Source: Cystobasidiopsis lactophilus
Taxonomy: Eukaryota; Basidiomycota; Agaricostilbomycetes; Agaricostilbales; Chionosphaeraceae
NCBI GenBank assembly: GCA_001599975.1
Contig: BCIO01000001.1
Coordinates: 4,833,631-4,897,630, forward strand
Length of the DNA stretch: 64,000 bases
Reading direction: 5' to 3'
Made by a program: the position numbers and the translations under genes. Positions 1-10,653 of the stretch are shown here, piece after piece (the first letter of the stretch is position 1; the number at the start of each line of letters is the position of its first letter). Under the pieces are notes generated by a model. It did no database searches. It was not told the origin of the DNA and was given only the letters and a program-made list of their open reading frames with translations.

Positions 1-1003
1 TTTTGGTCCGATAACTCTATCCTCTTCTTGGCTGGCAAAGGGTGCGTTGTGAAGGCGTCCTGTTTCAACTCGGCCACCAATGTTGATCTTCACTTCATCA
101 CGGCACAGAGATGGCAACTGCCGCTATTACGAATACGAAAACGACGACCTGCACTACCTGTCCGAGTTCAAGTCGACTGACCCACACCGGGGCGCAACTT
201 TCCTGCCCCGCCGAGCGCTCAATGTGGCCGAGTGCGAAATTGCTCGCATGTACAAGGTCACTAACAACGCCGTCGAGCCCATCTCCTTCATCGTGCCGCG
301 CAAGGTGAGAAGCCGCCCATAGCTGTAGCTGGTCATCATGGCCCAGCTAATCGCGAGAATTTCTTCTCACAGTCGGAAGCCTTCCAAGCCGACATCTTCC
401 CTCCCGCACCGTCGTCCACTCCTGCACTGTCTGCGGCAGAGTTCTTCGCGGGCCAGACTAAGCCGCCGGTGTACCTCGACCTCGAGTCCAAGCAGACCAC
501 CGCTGCGCCACCAACTCCCGCCCCCGCTCCTTCGACTCCCGCAGCGGCATCGCCAGCCCCTAAGTCCACCCCTACTGCCTCGAGCTTCTCCGGCGCTGCT
601 AGTCCCATCGAGCCCACCAAGCTCTCCACTGCCATCCCAGCCGCGCCCGCCACTCCGAAAGAGGTCGAGTCGCCGAAGGAGGCCACCCCCGCACCAGCAA
701 CGCCGGTCGCTGCTGAAGAACCACCAACACCCAAGACCCCGAAATCGGCCTCATTGCCAACTAACGGCCCATCAACGGCGGGCGCCTCGTCAGAGGAGGT
801 TGGCAAGCTCAAGCAGGAAAAGGCCGCGCTAGAGAGCGAGCTGGCCGAGGCTCATACGCTGATCCGGGCCTTGGAGCTCAAGGTGAGAGTTTGCTGCCAC
901 CCAATGAGAGCGTGTTCACTAATGCCAATGCGGTCCGCCCCTCAAGGTCGAAAAGCTCACCATCGCCCACAAAAAGGCGGCCGCGGCCTACGCCGACGTC
1001 TGA
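1..1003 (+). CDS. CRN1: Coronin, 3' part (actin-binding WD-repeat protein)
   Basis: Coronins bind F-actin and the Arp2/3 complex at cortical actin patches. The gene enters the window already in frame. Visible exons are 1-41, 109-304, 373-882 and 947-1003 (stop TGA 1001-1003). Splicing exon one to two gives LAGKGDGNCRYYEYE, the hallmark of the last coronin propeller blade. It is followed by EPISFIVPRK and the conserved extension SEAFQADIFPP. A long Pro/Ala/Ser/Thr-rich linker follows, and then a C-terminal coiled coil (KLKQEKAALESELAEAHTL...) that normally trimerises coronin. The N-terminal blades lie outside the window. All three introns are GT-AG and 64-68 bases long. Family assignment is secure; the symbol assumes the usual single fungal coronin. 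Confidence 0.93.
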
Positions 1004-1163
1004 GCCTCCAGTTTTTCGTTGCGCTTGGCTGGGTCCTAGAAGTCACGAAGAGAGATATAACGAGAGAAGTTCGGTTTGGGAAAGCCTCTATGAACAATCT
1101 GCAATTTCGTCTTGTAACGAAGAACGATGTACGGGAAGAATACAACTCGGTGGTCGCGCCCCC

Positions 1164-4100
1164 TTAATCAGAGCTGCTGCCCCCTTCTCTATACGACACT
1201 TTGGCGGCCGCTTTGCGAGCCGATACAGGCCGAGGCAAGTCGACCAGGTCCAGCGCCTCGTTGTCTTCTTCGTCCGTGGATTGGAAGAGCGCTTGGGATT
1301 TGGGCTGGCGCTTCTTGCGAGTGGCTTTTGGCTTGGCTGCCGTGCGCTTGGGCGGAGGCGGCGTACCCGAGGCAGAGTTTGAAGCCTTCTTGCGAGGTGC
1401 CCTCTTTCTCTTTTTGGGTGGCGGCGCCTCTTCCTCCCTCTCCTCGTCCTTGTCCGATGCGGGCTCGAGCAGTGCATTTGCGTCGGCCTTCGATTTTTGA
1501 GCCGCTTTCCAGGACTTGATCACATTTTGCATCCGGTTGGACTGGGTGGTGTGCTTCGACTTCACGAATCGACCAGCGCCACCACTGACATCGAACTGTG
1601 CTGCGGAGTTAGCTAACTGCTTGATTGATGATTCGACGAATTGAGACACACGAAGCTATCCAGGGTGCCTTGCATGTTAGCCACGCCCTGGCTGCGCTGA
1701 TGCATGCGCTTAATGAGAGGCGTCAGGAGGTCGTCCACCTTGACCGTCGACCAGCCAAGATGCTCGGCCAGATAGCTTGGCCGCTTGTCAGTCAAGTCTA
1801 TGACTGAGCTACAGATCATGCCTACCTTCTCAGGCCGTCGAGATCTGGCGAGCCCCACGCGAAGCGCTCGTCTGAGGTGTCGACGGTCGGGTGCAGGTAG
1901 GCCTCTCGGACGTCCGGATTGGGCCACGACTCATCAAGATAAAGCTCCTTCTTGAGGTGCGTCTTTTTCTGCGATGGCAGTTAGCAAGAAAGCAAAGCGA
2001 AAGGCGCATCGACTCACGAAACGCCGCTTGAAGGCAGAGTCTGTGTCCTCGTCCGAGTCCTTGCCCGTCTGCACTTTGCCCCACCAATCTCGAAAAGCCT
2101 CCAAGGTCCGAAACTCCTTCATCAGCTCCAACGCGTTCACTGGTCCCACGCCAGGCAAGCCGCTGCAATAGTCGGAGCCCAGAAAGTAGCCCAGCTTGAT
2201 GAGATCGTTCTTGGTAAGGCCCAGCTCGCGCTCGATGTCGCTCAAGAGATAGAGCTCGACGTATTTGGCTTGGTTGAAGAGGTTCTTGTAGACGCGAGAG
2301 CCGCCCTCGAAGAGGAACACGTCGGAGTCGTCCGTAATGATGCCGTCCACCAAGTTGAGGCGTAACAGCTCCGCACATTGAGCTTCAGCTTCCATGGGGG
2401 CAATGACGTAGGGCAGGCCAAAGAGGCGAAGCATGCCTTGGATCTCCTTCGACATTTGAGTCGTGATGTCTTCGGCGTCCCGGCGATCTTTCTTGCGTTG
2501 CGCTTTCAAATCAGAGATCTCGGCGTCCACTTCGCCACGCAGATCGTCCAGGTTGCGCTTGTTGAGATCGTCGAGAAATTTTGCAAAGTGCGAGGTCTCT
2601 TGCTGGATGTTGACGGCCAGCTCCACGTCATCGCGTTCGCCAGCGTCCAACTCTTCATCCGACAGTTCGTGGCCCGTCCGAAGGAGAGGAAAGTCATCCG
2701 GCACCTCGTCAGGGCCGTACTGCTTGCGTAATGCGTCTTCCGCGTCAGACCAAGCCGGCGAGCTCTCTTTTCCAGATATCGCCCCTTTGGTAGGTTCATC
2801 GCCATCGCTTGCCCACTCGGGAGAGACTTCACGAAGTGGCGAAGGGGCTGCTGGAGGGGGCGGGGATGGCCTCTTTGGGGGAGTGGGAGAGCGCTGCAGC
2901 AAAGCTGGAGAAGGCGACCGGAGCCGAGCCTGTTCCGCGTTTGAGTTGAGCAGCGTGACCTCAGAAGGAGCCACGGCCGGCATGAGTGGGATAGTGGTTT
3001 TTGATGTCGACGCGATCGGTGGCTCAGCGGCGTGCGGCGCCATCTGGGGGCGTGGAGCTTTGAGCGGCGTCACTTCTTCAACGTCCGAATCCGACGAGTC
3101 GTCAGCAGCTGCCAAAGCAGCAGCAACCAAAGAAGGGCCAGTGTCGAACTGCTCCTCGTCGTACGTGTCGTCGCCTTCCATCGGCGTTGGTCGAGCTGAG
3201 GAGCGTCGCGGATCATGCGAAATAGGCGCGCCGTAATCGCGAACAAGCAGACCGTCGGATGCCTTTGAAGCGGGTCCGACAGAGCCATGAATGCTGGGCA
3301 ACGGCGACTTGGACGCTCGGGGTGAAAGGTGGGCTCTCGTGGGCAAGGGAGAGATTCGGCGGAGGGCGGACTTGGTGTTTGGCGGTTCGATATATTCCAG
3401 AGAATCGTTGTCAGAGTCGTAAGACGGCGGTGCAGGGGCTTTGGGTGGAGACGGAAGGCGGACATCTTCGAATTCAGCGTCGTCGTCGCTGTCGGGCGAC
3501 CCGGGCGCCGGGGCGCGAAGAGGCGCTGCAGCCGGATCATTGATGCCGAGGATATCTTGCCAGAGGGAAGGATCGTCATCCGCGGCCGCGAGGACTGCGT
3601 CGTCGAACAGTGGCTCTTGCTCCGGCAGCTGCTGGAACCCGTCTTCGTCCAGCGCATCTTTTGAAGGGCTCGAGCCGAAGCGTCTTTGGATCGCGTTGAA
3701 GGCATTGGTCTGTCTATCCTCTAGGCTGGGAGAGGCGTGGCGTGGACTACCGGCTCTTTCAGCTTGACTCAATTGACTCCATGTCAGCATCCTCACCGAG
3801 TTGGAATGGGCACCGGCTCAAACTCGCCATCCGACGTGTGAGAGAGGTCAGTTTCAGACTCGGAGCCTGAGATGTCGATTTTGACAGGCTTTTTCTGGGT
3901 GCCGTCGTTGACAGGATCGCGGACGCCCAGCGCCCAACCGCCTCCCGCAGCGGCGTCATTTTTGACCAGCACATAGTGCTTGTTTCGCTCGCTGGCGATT
4001 CTGATGGGAATGGAAAGATGTGCGTTGGAGATGTCGTCCGTCACTGTCAATAGCTTTTGCGTGAGGTCGTTGCGTTGCATGAGGAATTTGATCTGGGCCT

Positions 4101-5066
4101 TCGAGAAGTCGAGCGGAGTGGCGGACTGCCGCATGGCGTCGACGCGTTTGTGATTTGCTTGCCTAGATTTGATGCGCAAGTCGCCAATGATCTCGTACTT
4201 GACTTCAGTCGAGAGGCCGTTGAACCACTCGCTGTCCACATCAAAATCTTCTGGCCGCATGTCCTCGATAAAGTCTCGCAGCTCTTCCTCCGTCGCCATT
4301 CTAGGATCCTGGAGGGTCGCCTTGGACTGGATGGACTCTTGTAGCTCGGGTAGGGCGTAGGCGTCGCGGTGGACATATTTCTTCTTCTTGGCAGGCGAAG
4401 GCCCATCATCCACCCGAGCTGCACTGATGCTGCCGCCACCGCCAGGGTCGCCACGAGCAGCAATTCCAGCAGGCAAGTCTTCCAGGAAGACCGTGTTCTC
4501 GTCAATGAGGTCTCCCGTCTCTCGAGTCATTTGCCGCCTTGGTCCTGCGTGAGCAAAAGTCCGGTCTAAAGGAGTACACGAGGCCCACTTTTGAGCTTCA
4601 GCGATAGCCTGTTGCCTCATCTGGGCCGCCAGCAGCTTCTCCGCCGTCTTGGCCAGGTTTTCAGCGCCACCACGCTTTCGCTTTTTGCGCTCGCCGATGG
4701 CAATCTTCTTGACAGCAGGGGCTCCACCATCAAAAACGAAGATCGGCTTGATGCCATAGAAGAGTAGCTTGGTGATTCTTCGGAGAAAGCCGAGGATGTG
4801 GGCATTGTCGAGGGCTCGCCCTTCCTTGTCGCGAATTGCGAGTTGGCTATTCGCCACCTGGCTTAGCCTTTATGCTCTGCGTTCATGCGACAGCGACTTG
4901 CAACTGGTAAAGCCAAATGGACGAGTCGATTGCCAGGCGCTTGTTACCGAGCGTCTCTAAAGCGATTGGTCGAGCAACAGGATGCAGGATCTGCCAGAGA
5001 CCTGGTGGAGGGCTCGTTGAGCTCGGCCCGGGCTCTCGTTCACTTCTGCGCACCATGTACACCCAT
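1164..5066 (-). CDS. RAD2: XPG/Rad2 structure-specific DNA repair endonuclease
   Basis: Makes the 3' incision in nucleotide excision repair. Exons, in transcript order: 5066-5054, 5001-4898, 4857-3797, 3755-2018, 1968-1826, 1775-1652, 1595-1164, giving about 1204 residues. A 13-nt first exon supplies MGVH, so the N-terminus reads [17 protein letters not shown], as in the family. The N-domain (ends near [11 protein letters not shown]) is separated by a long acidic spacer from the I-domain ([47 protein letters not shown]). These carry the metal-binding acidic residues. A PIP box, QGTLDSFF, is completed only by joining exons 6 and 7, and a Lys/Arg-rich tail follows. The join after IWLYQLQ (intron 4897-4858) keeps frame but adds a few residues compared with yeast Rad2, so that splice is the least certain. 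Confidence 0.93.
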
Positions 5067-5317
5067 CTTGACTCATTTGCTCGTCCGTACCTCGTCGCTG
5101 CTGGCAGAGAGGTGTGCCCCTTTCCCATCACCGGATGTGCCGGTCTTCGGGCCGAATCTCCGAACAATGACCTCGTTTTCAGCTTTTTCACATGGAACAA
5201 CCATCTTTGACGAACTGATACTCCTTGTGTAGCTCAGTATACCCACTCAAAAGAGCCTGCGGCACGAATCAGAGCCTTTCACCCGGCTTAATTAAAATAG
5301 CACTGACGGCATTCTCA
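5067..5317. promoter_or_regulatory. Divergent intergenic region, RAD2 / membrane protein
   Basis: About 250 bases separate the RAD2 start codon (5066, minus strand) from the start of the membrane protein gene (5318, plus strand). It must hold both promoters. I recognise no specific binding site in it. An AT-richer patch (5283-5300) lies just before the plus-strand start. Confidence 0.5.
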
Positions 5318-6562
5318 ATGGACGCCGAAGCGCAAAACAGCAAAAGTCAGACGCAGTCCTCGCAGGCGCACCGCCAGCTTTCCATACTAGAAAAACACAA
5401 CCCAGAAGAGACCTGGCGGATCCCGGGTTGCCACCCCCATCAAGCTCGCATCCGTCGAACTCCCACGTTTGTCCTTTTCCCTCCTGCAAAGTCCCTCGTT
5501 TGGTCCCAGCCATTGACGGAAATGTGTGCACAGAGGCGAGACCTTCGACGATGCAGCGGGCAAAGGCGGTGAAGGGGAGGTCTTCGACTGGAGTTCTCGC
5601 CAGCACCGCAAAGGGCGGCACCCGCCAGCCCGAGGGCGGCGAAATCACAAGCTGGTGTGGCTGAACTTCAACCCGGGCAACATCAGTTGGTGGGTTGGCA
5701 TGCTGTTCACCGTGGGCTCGGTGGTTTGGGTCGTCAACGGCTTTCTCGTCTTCCTCCCTTTGCTCTACCCAAGTTTTTCGGCGGACGCTGGCGCAGCCTG
5801 GACAGCTTGGGTCGGAGGCACCATCTTCTTGTTTGGAGCATACGCTGCGCTGCTGGAAGCCCTGAACCGGGGACACGAAGTCGACTTTGGCCACGCTGTC
5901 CATCAAGGCGTCCATTCGCCCGCATCGTCCTCCTCGCTCACGCTGGCCCACTCCCACTCCGCCGGCCGACTTCACACCCGCCACCTTCCCATCCACAAGC
6001 GCAAGCAAAAGCTGCTCTTGCAAGGCCAAGGCCACTCGGAGGAGGCGGAGTGGGTGTGGCTGGGCGCAAGGTGGAAGGAGATTGGTTACGACGCGACCTT
6101 GGTGCAAATGTTCGGCGCCATCATCTTCTGGATCTCGGTCGTCACTGGTCTGCCCGGCGTGCTGCCCGAGCTCTCTGGGCCATTGGCGAACGGCGTCTAC
6201 TGGAGCATGCAGGTTGTCGGCGGGTCGGGGTTCATCATCTCGGCGGCCGTGTTCATGGGCGAGGAGCAAAAGAAGTGGTGGAAGATCGAGCCGCTCAAGC
6301 TTGGCTGGCAGGTTGGCCTGTGGAACTTTGTGGGCGGCATCGGATTCTGCGGCTGCGGCGCCCTGGGGATGGCTACCTCGTCCAAAGCCGAGTTCCAGAG
6401 CGCCTGCTTCACTTTTTGGGGCTCATTTGCCTTCCTGATCGGATCCTACATGCAGGTCAGTTCGAGCCCTTGTGCCCTAGAAAGGACGCTTGCTCACGAG
6501 GAAGTCCCCAGTGGTTCGAAGGGATGAACAGCGAGCTGGTCAAAGTCAAAGGGCTAGAGTGA
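5318..6562 (+). CDS. Conserved fungal multi-pass integral membrane protein
   Basis: Exons 5318-5466, 5534-6455 and 6512-6562 join in frame (phases 2 and 0) to give 373 residues. After a hydrophilic N-terminus of about 110 residues there are about six hydrophobic segments (for example SWWVGMLFTVGSVVWVVNGF and FGAIIFWISVVTGLPGVLP). The C-terminus, IGSYMQ plus WFEGMNSEL, matches the layout I know from unnamed fungal 'integral membrane proteins', which also end in a Q-W-Y/F-E motif. The loop between the second and third segments carries a His/Ser-rich insert. No catalytic motif is visible and I do not assign a function. The first intron was chosen because the phase-2 donor at 5467 fits the acceptor before GETFDDAAG. 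Confidence 0.75.
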
Positions 6563-6633
6563 CGCCAAGGACAATGCCACTAGCTGTATTCTAGTCGAAG
6601 GACGATCATCTGCCATACACTTGCGATGCTCCC

Positions 6634-7250
6634 TTAAGACGGCCGAGGGCCGAAGCGGCTGCCAAGTCGGGACATCAAACGACTGCAGTTAGCGCCAAGG
6701 CAATTCGCCAGCCGAGGTGCCGCCCAGAAACAAGTTGCTAATCTGACTGGCAGCAGAACCTGGACGAAGACCTTTGAGAACCAAAGCTTTGACAAGACCG
6801 AGAGGTGGCAATGCGAACTTTGACAATCAGGTACGCGGCCACGGCATTCGTGGTGGTCGCTGTGAACTTGACCAGCGCTTCGTCGGTGAGCTTCTCGCTG
6901 GCCTCGGCGCCTTTGGAGTAGCCGCACCAGCCGTAGCGGCGGGCGCACTTGTCGAACTTTGAAGCGCCGGCGTCGCACCATCGATGCATGGTTTCGCTCT
7001 CAGACTGCTCGAACCAGTTGGCCAGCTTGAGGCCCAAGTCGCAGGATTGAAACACAGCGAAGAAGCCGAAGCACGGGATCGCGGCCGTCACTTCATGCAG
7101 CACAATAAAAGAGCCGACCAGGCTGGAGACGTTGCTGCTCGGGTACCGGGCCTTGAGCTTCTCGATCTGGGATCTGATGTAGGACCTGGACGAGGCCTGC
7201 CTGACCGAGGGCCGATGCCAGAGGCCGGGCGGAGGTCGCAGCCGCCACAT
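6634..7250 (-). CDS. Mitochondrial DUF1279-type membrane protein
   Basis: Exons 7250-6819 and 6759-6634, a phase-0 join, give 185 residues. The start at 7250 was chosen because it opens a textbook mitochondrial presequence (MWRLRPPPGLWHRPSVRQAS), rich in Arg and Ser with no acidic residue. The body, KLKARYPSSNVSSLVGSFIV then LHEVTAAIPCFGFFAVF, and the C-terminal AAYLIVK|VLLPVRLA resemble the fungal DUF1279/FAM210-like family, which has two membrane spans and sits in mitochondria. The molecular role is not known to me. The start codon lies only 53 bases from the sorting nexin start on the other strand. The gene is convergent with the membrane protein gene upstream (about 70 bases between stops). 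Confidence 0.75.
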
Positions 7251-7303
7251 TCGAGGTTGCGGGCGAAGCTGTTTTGAACTCGAACAGTTCAACTCTGGAT
7301 GGC
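7251..7303. promoter_or_regulatory. 53-bp divergent promoter
   Basis: Only 53 bases lie between the start codons of the mitochondrial protein (7250, minus strand) and the sorting nexin (7304, plus strand). Either both genes have very short 5' leaders or transcription starts inside the opposite gene. No TATA-like sequence is seen in it. Confidence 0.55.
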
Positions 7304-10300
7304 ATGGCGACGGCTCTGTATGTGTTGGCCGGCGTCATCGTGCTGGTCATTGGCATCAGCGGCTTCAAGAACGGCGTGGTAGTCCTGCTGTTGACTGGGT
7401 CAGTCGGCTGGCCTGCTTCGAACTGGCGACGCAAGCTAATCAGCGCTGGCCTTCTGACAGCGTCTTGCTGGCCGATACGCCCCTCAGAACTACTCTAGAG
7501 AGCTTCCTTCGCAGTCCTGTGCGTCCATATGCTGCCCCTATAACAGCGCGCAGGCTCAAACGCGAGCGCATCCAGACGCAGACGAGGCTGCCTCCTCAGG
7601 TCTCAGCTTCGACCGCTTCCAACGCCAAAGCCGACGATGCCAAGCCGCAAGAATCGGACAAGCTGGTCGAGCTCAACGTGCCCCAAGAAGTGAAGCGGCC
7701 ATTGGACAAGCTGCTGGAGCTGGTGTCGCGAGACTTTGTTGATAGCTGGTGCGTCCATGCTCTTTCTTATAGGTCGTCCTGTTGCTCGCTTTTTGACATG
7801 GATGCACAGGTATCAATCGTACATCTCACTGGGCGACAAGACGTTCGCGGTGCAGGCCCGCTCAACCCTCAATCAGCTCGTGAACAATCTCTGCTCTCGC
7901 ATCACCGCCCTCGACACCAAAGAAGTCTCCATCTACCTTCTTCACTCGCTTTCTACCTCTTTGGTGAAGGAGCTCCGCAATGCTGCTTCAGCAGAGCCAG
8001 ACAACCACCTTGACGCGGCCGCCATCCAGGCCAAGATGCGCAGCGCGGCCAGGGAACTCTTGCACCTCACCGCGCCTGCCAGCGCCTTACAAGAGCCAGC
8101 TATCACCTTGTGCACCGAGCTGCTCACCCTCCAGCTCTGGAAGACGGTCGACTCGCTCTCGGACGACTTCTTCAACCAGTCCATCGTCGCTGCTTTGGAG
8201 CCTGTCGTTCTCGCTGCGAACACGCCCAAACTGAACGGACAAGAGCCAGCAGTGCCTACCATCCCACCACCAGATGTCAAGTCGGCCATGCAAGTCTGCT
8301 TGAACGAGCCGCCAGAAGTGGTCGACGCCCTGCTGCTGCAGATCGAGCACTACTTGAGCACCGTCGACCCGGTTCTTGAGAACGGGTATGATGATGCGCA
8401 CACCGAGCTGCTGCAAGCGGTGCTGTCCAGGCACAACGACGAATTGGCTGAAGCCTTCCACGTGAGTTGGACAGCAACCCTTTCGGCTCGGAGAGCTGAT
8501 TCTTTGACAACCCCTGCAGGACTTCATCGAGCAGCTACCGCAGCTCAATAAAGTGCGGTCTCAGAGCTTTGTCCGCCTGCACGGCCAGCTAGACTCCTTC
8601 AAGCGAGTGGTCGAAATGACCCAGCCTACGCCCACCGACTTTCGCACCGACGCCTTGGCCGTCCTTTCCAGGATATTCGATGCGCTCGGGGCAGAGATGA
8701 CGGATCCTCTGAGGGCGGCTTTCTTGCGCTGCCTGGTGCGCGCCGTGGCATCGCGTGTGGAGAAGGATGCGCTGCAGCCTCTGCAAGACTGGATCTTGGC
8801 ACAGCTGCAGCACGACTACTTTACGCCTTTTCAATCAGAAAAGCATGGCGTCATGTCTCCCTTGTCTCCTTCCAAGGCCGGCGAGGGTGTCTTTTCCCCT
8901 CTCGCCCCCTTCTCTCCGCCAACCTCAAATTCGGACGATCCTAGGACCAGTCTGGACTCCATCTCCTCTTCTGAAGCCGACTCGTCTTTCGACCTTCCTA
9001 CTTTTACCATCAACGTCACCGACATTTCAGAGCCTACCGCTTTCGTGGACAATGTCGTTAAGAACAAGCGCGACCTCTCCTACCTCGTCGCAGTCGAAGG
9101 CAACGGCCCCTCACCAGGCTACATCTTGCAGCGTTCTTTCCCAGAGATCGAAAAGATGGACGCCGAGCTGGTCAAAGCCTTTCCCAGTGCTGGCACGCCC
9201 GCCTTTCCCCGAGCGCTTTTGCCCGCCACCAACCTCAAGACAGCGGACGAGCTCGCTCAAAATCTGGAGGCCTACTTCACCCAGTTGCTGTCCAACGACC
9301 GTTACGCAGTGTCGGCGCCAGTGCAAAAGTTCTTCGAGAAGGAAAGGGCCGGGCCATCGCAGCCGGCGTTGACGCTATGGGATTTGGGGCGGAACGCAAC
9401 TAAAGCGACCAAAAAGATCGCTAAGTCGGGCGAAAGCGCGGCGAATTTGGCGACCAGAGGGCTGACATCCAGCTTCAACCAAATGGGCTCGGTCCTCGGC
9501 GGTCTCAAGCCACCCTCTTCTTTGATCTCGCGCAAGTCGTCGGCTTCCTCCATCTACTCGACATCCAGTTTCGGACCGGAACTGCCGTCCTCAGACGCGC
9601 ACTCGCTTACTGATTCCGCCATCATCACCGACGAGCCGAAGCCCATGGAAATCGAAATTCCAACGCCCGGTCCTGCGGACGAGACGCTGGGCATGGAGGA
9701 AGCCATCACTCCTCGCATGCCCGCCTTTGTCGACCCGACAGGGCCAACACCCGCAACGGCTGCCCCTCTGCCAATCCCAGAGTCTAAGCCGTCCCTGTCG
9801 GCCACCACGCTCTCGGCCCAAGACTTTGACCACATCCTCTACTCGGCGCTTTCGGTGCTGGAAGAAGCTTATCTGCTCACCAACCAGCAGTGGAGTTTGA
9901 AGCGCGGCATCCTCCGCATCATCGAGACGGTGGTGCGCACGACCTACGCAGGCTACATCAAGACTGCCTTCTTGCAGCTCGTCCACTCAGCGGACGCAGA
10001 AACGTTTGGACGGAAAATCGATGGCCTGCGCTCTTCCTTTTGGCCCCACGACGTCTGGTATGCGACTTCTTCGGGTCCATCCCCGCCCAGATCTGCAGAC
10101 GACATGCAACATAGTCGGATAACGGCGAAAAACCTCCTTGTTAGTCAAGCCCCAGATGGGCTCAAGCTGGCACTTGGCGCAGCAGGTTCGTCCCTGCCCA
10201 TCTTTTGCCCGCCCCACAGGCGGCTCTTGTCCCCACCTAACCAAGAGTTTGTTACTTTCCACAGATACAACGGAGGCCATCAAAAGGCTGTTCGACTCGG

Positions 10301-10374
10301 TGCAAGGCCCGGCAGCGACGAAACGCATTGCAGCCAGCGTCCTGTTGGATCTGCTGAGGTTGCTTTTACTGTGA
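7304..10374 (+). CDS. PXA-PX-Nexin_C sorting nexin, membrane-anchored
   Basis: Exons 7304-7398, 7461-7748, 7810-8461, 8520-10185 and 10265-10374 sum to 936 codons. The N-terminus (MATALYVLAGVIVLVIGISG) is a single membrane anchor. A PXA domain follows (ELNVPQEVKRPLDKLLELV, FVDSWYQSYI), then a PX domain at about residues 480-600 (LVAVEGNGPSPGYILQRSFP, FPRALLPA) that should bind phosphoinositides, and a C-terminal Nexin_C domain ending AIKRLFDSVQGP. No RGS domain is visible between PXA and PX, so it resembles the Nvj3/Snx13-Snx25-like contact-site proteins rather than full Mdm1. The probable place of action is the ER or a contact between ER and vacuole or droplet; that is inference from the family. 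Confidence 0.88.
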
Positions 10375-10653
10375 ATGGAGCGATCGCATGTGAATTAGAG
10401 CCTTGAAAGCTGGTTTCAAGGGGTGCCTTAAATCGAGTTACACTTGACATGGCCTCATCGATGCTCAATCGTTGAGGTCCAGACCAACGTGATATAGCCG
10501 AGGGGTTTTGAGCTGCCAATTGAGGGGGGCATTTCGTTTCGCCGGGGTCATCACCTAAGGCTGGGAGGGTTGATGATCGCCGGGTGCATGTTGCGTCCAA
10601 AAACTTTAGTAGTTTTCGACGACAACCAATGCCATAATCGTCCGTTGCCATCA

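Noticed and set aside
336-812. 158-codon Gly/Ala-rich open frame on the minus strand
   Set aside because: Reverse reading of the Pro/Ser/Thr-rich coronin linker; a composition artefact.
5292-6269. 325-codon open frame on the minus strand
   Set aside because: Antisense shadow of the multi-pass membrane protein gene; the plus-strand frame carries clear membrane segments and in-phase splicing.
10022-10110. Possible intron after FWPHDVW in the sorting nexin
   Set aside because: The GT and AG present would introduce a stop or break frame, while reading straight through reproduces the Nexin_C block.
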